Of a DNA stretch of 9,324 bases, positions 8,201 to 9,324 are shown piece after piece. The notes beneath the pieces were generated by a model that was not told the DNA's origin, did no database searches, and saw only the letters and a list, made by a program, of their open reading frames with translations. Source of the DNA: Desulfobacterales bacterium (GTDB lineage: Bacteria > Desulfobacterota > Desulfobacteria > Desulfobacterales > 4be13); assembly GCA_029934695.1 (NCBI GenBank), contig JAOZLU010000136.1, positions 1 through 9,324 of the forward strand. Direction: 5' to 3'. A program made the position numbers and the translations under genes. The first letter of the stretch is position 1. Each line of letters begins with the position of its first letter.

Positions 8201-9324
8201 TCCGGATTTCAAAATTCCCATAAGCCCGACAATCATTTCAGCGGAACGCTCTATGTGAATTCCCACCGGGGACCCGGGTTCCATATCAAGGGACAAGAGA
8301 ACACGGGCCAGATGATTGGCTCGCGCATTCAGTTCCCTGTATGTGATGCGCTCATCTTCAAATATCAGGGCCGGCGCATCCGGCATCCGGTCTGCCTGTG
8401 CTTCAAACAGGTGATGGATGCACTTGTCCGAGGGATAGTCCGCGTCTGTATGATTCCATCGGATAAGGATCTGATGGCTTTCCTCTTTTGGCAGAAGGTT
8501 CATATCTCCGACCGGGATGTCCGGATATCGGAGAATCTCTTCAAAGAGGAAAATGAAACGGGCTTTTATCAGTTCGATTTCCGATTCCCTGAAGCAGCCG
8601 GTATTATAGGAAAGGTCAAGGATCATATCCTGATCTGCTTTGTATTCCCGGATAGTTATGGATAACGCAGTCTGGCTGAATCCGCTGGATAAAACAACGG
8701 GTTCGGCAGAAATTCCGTCAAAGCATATCTCATGGTCATACTTTTCATAGGAAAATGCAATGTCGAACAATTGCCGGCGTCCTTCTTTACAGATGCCGAG
8801 ACTTCTGTTGATTTCGCTCATTGGAAAGCGCTGACGCAGGTAATCTTCTCTCAGGGATTTGCCAACAGATACGATAAGTTCCTTAAAATTGAGATCCCTG
8901 CCAAAAGCAAAGCAGGACGGGATCATCCCGGTGAAGAGTCCCACGGTCTGTTTAAAGGCTTCTGTGTCCCGGTTCAGGAAAGGGAGTCCCACCACAAATG
9001 TCTCTTCTCCCGAAGTTCTCTGAAAATAGACATACAGGGCAGAAAGAATAAAATGAAAAGGCTCTGCATCATAAGTTTGTGCAAAGTCGGCCATCTGATT
9101 GAAAAGATGACGAGTGATGCAAAGCGATGCGGATCCGCTTTGTACTGCTTTGGGGTCATAACGCCGCGGGATAAGCGGCCCCGGGACTTGGCTGTATTTT
9201 GCCAGCCAGTAATTCTGATGAACTGAAAATTCTTGGGAATTCAGATACTCCCGGTCATCCCGGATAAACGCCGTATAAGAGCTGCTGTCCGCGTCGGGCG
9301 GGGGATTTGCCAATCCCCCGCGAG
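2273..9324 (-). CDS. Non-ribosomal peptide synthetase, reductase-terminated (5' partial)
   Basis: A single uninterrupted frame encodes a multimodular NRPS that enters at the right window edge and ends with TGA at 2275-2273. Residues are numbered from the TTG codon at 9313, giving 2346 residues; the frame remains open upstream of that codon. Domain order: C (C-terminal part only, 1-275), A1 (299-791), PCP1 (805-880, Ser842), C2 (892-1330), A2 (1358-1853), PCP2 (1868-1940, Ser1904), thioester reductase (1978-2330). No epimerase, N-methyltransferase or thioesterase is present. The chain would gain at least two residues and be released reductively as an aldehyde or alcohol. The TTG at 9313 is not the real start: the C domain would lack its HHxxxDG half, and there is no room for a ribosome site. 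If this is the first C domain, only about 150-250 residues are missing upstream and the protein is a two-module enzyme. Longer assembly lines remain possible. It is followed immediately by the radical SAM gene. Confidence 0.95.
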   Translation of the reverse strand, partial: RGGLANPPPDADSSSYTAFIRDDREYLNSQEFSVHQNYWLAKYSQVPGPLIPRRYDPKAVQSGSASLCITRHLFNQMADFAQTYDAEPFHFILSALYVYFQRTSGEETFVVGLPFLNRDTEAFKQTVGLFTGMIPSCFAFGRDLNFKELIVSVGKSLREDYLRQRFPMSEINRSLGICKEGRRQLFDIAFSYEKYDHEICFDGISAEPVVLSSGFSQTALSITIREYKADQDMILDLSYNTGCFRESEIELIKARFIFLFEEILRYPDIPVGDMNLLPKEESHQILIRWNHTDADYPSDKCIHHLFEAQADRMPDAPALIFEDERITYRELNARANHLARVLLSLDMEPGSPVGIHIERSAEMIVGLMGILKSGAPYVPMDPAFPSHRLGYMVEDSELSVVVTQQSLLSSVPDYDLKCICTDTIEPLFGPGTRDNPITQVHPGNLAYIMFTSGSTGRPKGVQISHRAVVNFLNTMGKEPGLTDQDILLSVTTISFDISVLEIFLPLIKGGVLVVADQEACTDGHQLQKLMNDHDVTIMQATPATWRLLEESGWQGSPNLKVLCGGEPLPPDLGETLLRKLVPDSDQGAGSLWNMYGPTETTIWSTTEQITNARDITIGRPIDNTSIYILDSRMQPVPVGVAGLLYIGGHGLSEGYIKRPKLTAEKFVQNPFGDDPENRIYNTGDLARYLPDGRIECLGRVDSQVKIRGFRIELGEIESALTDHPGILKAAVIVWEAPSEDKQLAAYIVADKNREITRSELRAHLKDKLPDYMFPGVYVFMDELPLTPNGKIDRKALPEPDPGDASRVYVPPRNQVQEIIASVWAEVLHCKQVGIEDNFFELGGHSLLAIRIISRIREAFHTDLPVRAIFESPCIAELSERIASVRYQKDELMTLPIPVIPRDKEIPLSFAQQRLWFMDQFEERQSPVYNMPIAMRISGELNTEMTEKVLNEIIRRHESLRTIFPAKHGQAIQTILPNLRLSLRIADASGEDEAMRMAVQEGQKPFDLSEGPLIRASLLKPNQGDPILLITMHHIVSDDWSVSIFMREFEILYKAFSQDAPSLLPEFRIQYADFGEWQRKRLAGDITESQLKYWKKQLAHAPELSELPADRSRPPVQGYNGRTISFGIHDRTAEQLRHLSQKSGVSLFMTLFAGFAAMLHRYTGQEDILVGSPVANRNHKDTEALIGFFLNNLVFRTDLSGDPLFTVLLERVRDMTLDAYANQDIPFEQLVDELRVRRDISHHPFFQVMFVQNTPVSSVKLPGLTMTPVEIEYNTTMFDLSLLMEESETELRGAFEYNRDMFDADTIMRMTGHFQTLLEGIAENPERKISQLPMMTQAEKRQVLVEWNDTVAKPELGNEGKCLHHLFEEQANEKPNAQALLFEDQSLTYSELNSRANQIACHLLSQGVRPDMLVGLCVERSVEMIVGILGILKAGGAYVPIDPEYPEKRIEFMLKDSNVSLLLTQEKVMNILPPVSADIVSLDTFDFQLAGNGENPISGAEPENLAYLLYTSGSTGKPKGVMVSHGAITGHLCHVRKYYQMNPDDRVLQFASVSFDGSVVQIFSALTSGAALVLRDNSLWSVSDFCKNVSNYNITVAEFPPLYLSQLLKDSASFPDQLRLVISAGDILPMETTASYYQLPVACSVRLLNEYGPTETTITATIFEISPGDEQIRPRRSIPIGRPLPNRKIYILDCSGNPVPIGVPGEIHIGGSGLARGYLNRPELTREKFVPDPFSNDPKARVYKTGDLARWFPDGNIEFLGRIDQQVSLRGFRIEPGEIETVLSEHPAVENNAVAVKERNARDKQLVAYVVKKPGNELHKGALREYLRKRLPDYMIPSFFIFMESLPLTNNGKIDRDALPEPDQHDIQQEYAAPRNSAEEIMTSVWEKVLNRRQIGIYDNFFELGGHSLQAVKLVSALSEKMNTEITLKFLFLYPSVADMAENLFLEQAGSKDSQIPDLSEEAVLDIAIRVTEVSASYVTEPRDVFLTGATGFLGIFLLKEILRQTKARVHCLIRSGDPGEGIKRLKKTAEKYELQINEHADRIIAIPGTLDAPLFGLSRQDFDALSEKIQAIYHNGAMVNFLYPYELLKGPNVSGTKEVIRLSCRRGASPIHYISTLDVLGSHPVQKECELGEPEGLADGYAQSKWVAEKLVTEAGRQGLPVCVYRPSRVIGTTESGAWNTEDFMCRFIKACILLQSAPEDHSYENMIPADTAASAIVWLSRQNSSLKRKIFHVANPVSTHKGILTDFIKKQGHHLKTLSYEKWYQRLNSYSEDMQDHDHLQTLIPFFSEPLSGELLSSEESVDCTNFSDALKESGIAVPEIDYHLFEKYFEYFDRIGWISEKKGEQNQ
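2287..2291 (-). promoter_or_regulatory. Ribosome binding site inside the NRPS 3' end
   Basis: AGGAG on the minus strand lies within the last codons of the NRPS, 10 bases upstream of the GTG at 2276. It is the feature that decides the radical SAM start and implies coupled translation across the GTGA overlap. Confidence 0.7.
2324..3382 (-). other. Thioester reductase (TD) release domain
   Basis: Residues 1978-2330 form an extended short-chain dehydrogenase domain of the NRPS reductase type. The NAD(P)H site is FLTGATGFLG (1982-1991). The catalytic Ser/Thr lies in HYISTLDVLG (2109-2118), and the Tyr-Lys pair is Tyr2138 and Lys2142 in YAQSK. VNFLYPYELLKGPNVSGT is the family's conserved helix region. 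It would release the thioester as an aldehyde (two-electron) or alcohol (four-electron); sequence alone does not decide which. Confidence 0.9.
3494..3712 (-). other. Peptidyl carrier protein PCP2
   Basis: Residues 1868-1940 contain DNFFELGGHSLQA with Ser1904 as the phosphopantetheine site. It presents the completed chain to the reductase. A 17-base stretch coding for part of DNFFEL (3615-3631) is identical to that of PCP1 (6801-6817). Confidence 0.9.
3755..5242 (-). other. Adenylation domain A2, substrate not predicted
   Basis: Residues 1358-1853 form a complete A domain, with TSGSTGKPKG near 1508, YGPTETT at 1647, YKTGDLARWFPDG, and NGKIDRD with Lys1849. The pocket mapped onto GrsA reads Asp1552, Gly1553, Val1556, Glu1594, Ile1618, Ala1620, Glu1646, Ile1654, Thr1655 and Lys1849, i.e. 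DGVEIAEITK. I do not recognise this code. Two Glu in the pocket could suit a basic or amine-bearing residue. The A8 motif reads QVSLRGFRIEPGEIE, with Ser1764 where Lys is usual (QVKIRG), and Gln1557 replaces the common Glu in the A4 region. Confidence 0.85.
5324..6640 (-). other. Condensation domain C2 with HHIVSDD active site
   Basis: Residues 892-1330 form a full C domain with LSFAQQRLWFMDQF (C1 motif), RRHESLRTIF (C2 motif), MHHIVSDDWS at 1028-1037 (C3 motif) and VGSPVANRNH later on. The overall style is that of LCL domains, which fits a non-epimerised or glycine donor. The catalytic His1030 and structural Asp1034 are present, but the usual Gly is Asp1035. The codon is GAC, one transition from GGC. 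Confidence 0.85.
6674..6901 (-). other. Peptidyl carrier protein PCP1
   Basis: Residues 805-880 contain DNFFELGGHSLLA. Ser842 is the expected attachment point of the 4'-phosphopantetheine arm that carries the A1 amino acid to C2. The motif is intact. Confidence 0.9.
6941..8419 (-). other. Adenylation domain A1, predicted glycine
   Basis: Residues 299-791 form a complete A domain. A3 is TSGSTGRPKG (448-457), A5 YGPTETT (592-598), A7 YNTGDLARYLPDG and A8 QVKIRGFRIELGEIE; A10 is NGKIDRK with the catalytic Lys787. Mapping onto the GrsA pocket gives Asp493, Ile494, Leu497, Gln536, Leu559, Gly561, Met591, Ile599, Trp600 and Lys787, i.e. DILQLGMIWK. From memory the glycine code is DILQLGLIWK, differing at one position. 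Glycine is therefore the best prediction. Confidence 0.75.
8489..9324 (-). other. Condensation domain C1, C-terminal part
   Basis: Residues 1-275 carry the second half of a condensation domain. The SSYTAFIRDDREYLNSQEF segment precedes the helix before the second lobe, VVGLPFLNRD is the usual VGxPxxNR motif, and LFDIAFSYEKYD and LDLSYNTGCF match late C motifs. The catalytic HHxxxDG lies beyond the window. The YLNSQEF and FSYEKYD style recalls C domains that sit first in an NRPS, so it may load a starter unit. That is an impression, not a classification. Confidence 0.8.
9298..9321. repeat. GGATTGGCAAATCC palindromic element, copy C, in coding sequence
   Basis: The arms GCGGGGGATT (9298-9307) and AATCCCCCGC (9312-9321) form a perfect 10-bp stem with a TGCC loop. 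The core matches copies A and B at 1128-1141 and 1158-1171. It lies inside the open NRPS frame, read as R-G-G-L-A-N-P-P, in the variable linker before the SSYTAF segment of the first condensation domain. Outer stem bases differ from copies A and B but pair perfectly. The window ends three bases later. Confidence 0.8.

Noticed and set aside
8854..8865. A 12-base match to the palindrome core (GGGATTTGCCAA) within the C1 coding region
   Set aside because: The second half of the palindrome is missing and no stem forms. The bases encode a V-G-K-S-L-R stretch natural for the domain, so chance similarity is more likely.
9311..9313. TTG at 9313 as the NRPS start codon
   Set aside because: The frame is open further upstream to the window edge, the codon lies inside a palindrome, and starting here would remove the catalytic half of the first condensation domain.

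Overview
The window looks like the 3' end of a secondary-metabolite locus from a Gram-negative, moderate-GC bacterium. All three genes lie on the minus strand, so transcription runs from right to left. The organism is not fixed by the sequence. The mix of a reductase-terminated NRPS, a spore-photoproduct-lyase-like radical SAM enzyme, CACAGAG-type dispersed repeats and a GGATTGGCAAATCC palindrome family makes me think of Desulfobacterota (Desulfobacteraceae such as Desulfonema). That is an inference from memory, not a demonstrated placement.

Layout, in transcription order. (1) 9324-2273: the C-terminal 2.3 thousand or more residues of a non-ribosomal peptide synthetase, open across the right edge of the window. 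Its domains are C (5' part missing)-A-PCP-C-A-PCP-TD (thioester reductase). The first A domain has a near-canonical glycine pocket. The second has a code I do not recognise, with two acidic residues. Release is predicted to be NAD(P)H-dependent, giving an aldehyde or alcohol. (2) 2276-1224: a radical SAM protein of the spore photoproduct lyase family. Its GTG start overlaps the NRPS stop (GTGA), so the two are almost certainly translationally coupled. It keeps the CxxxCxxC cluster but appears to lack the hydrogen-donor Cys and one radical-relay Tyr of true SPL. (3) 1223-1040: an intergenic stretch of 184 bases with a 19-bp tandem repeat and two related hairpins. (4) 1039-317: a class I SAM-dependent methyltransferase resembling ToxA-type small-molecule methyltransferases. 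(5) 316-1: no gene, but two copies of a roughly 80-bp CACAGAG-containing inverted repeat and one separate 11-bp inverted repeat.

How the genes may work together (inference): the NRPS assembles a short peptide ending in Gly-X and releases it reductively. A Gly-X aldehyde could cyclise to a dihydropyrazinone or pyrazinone. The radical SAM enzyme and the methyltransferase would then tailor the product or a carrier-bound intermediate. A dimodular, reductase-terminated NRPS coupled to an SPL-fold radical SAM enzyme with a changed active site is the most noteworthy system here. Separately, the GGATTGGCAAATCC palindrome occurs twice between genes and once in frame inside the NRPS condensation-domain coding region, which suggests a mobile or expanding palindromic element that tolerates insertion into coding sequence.
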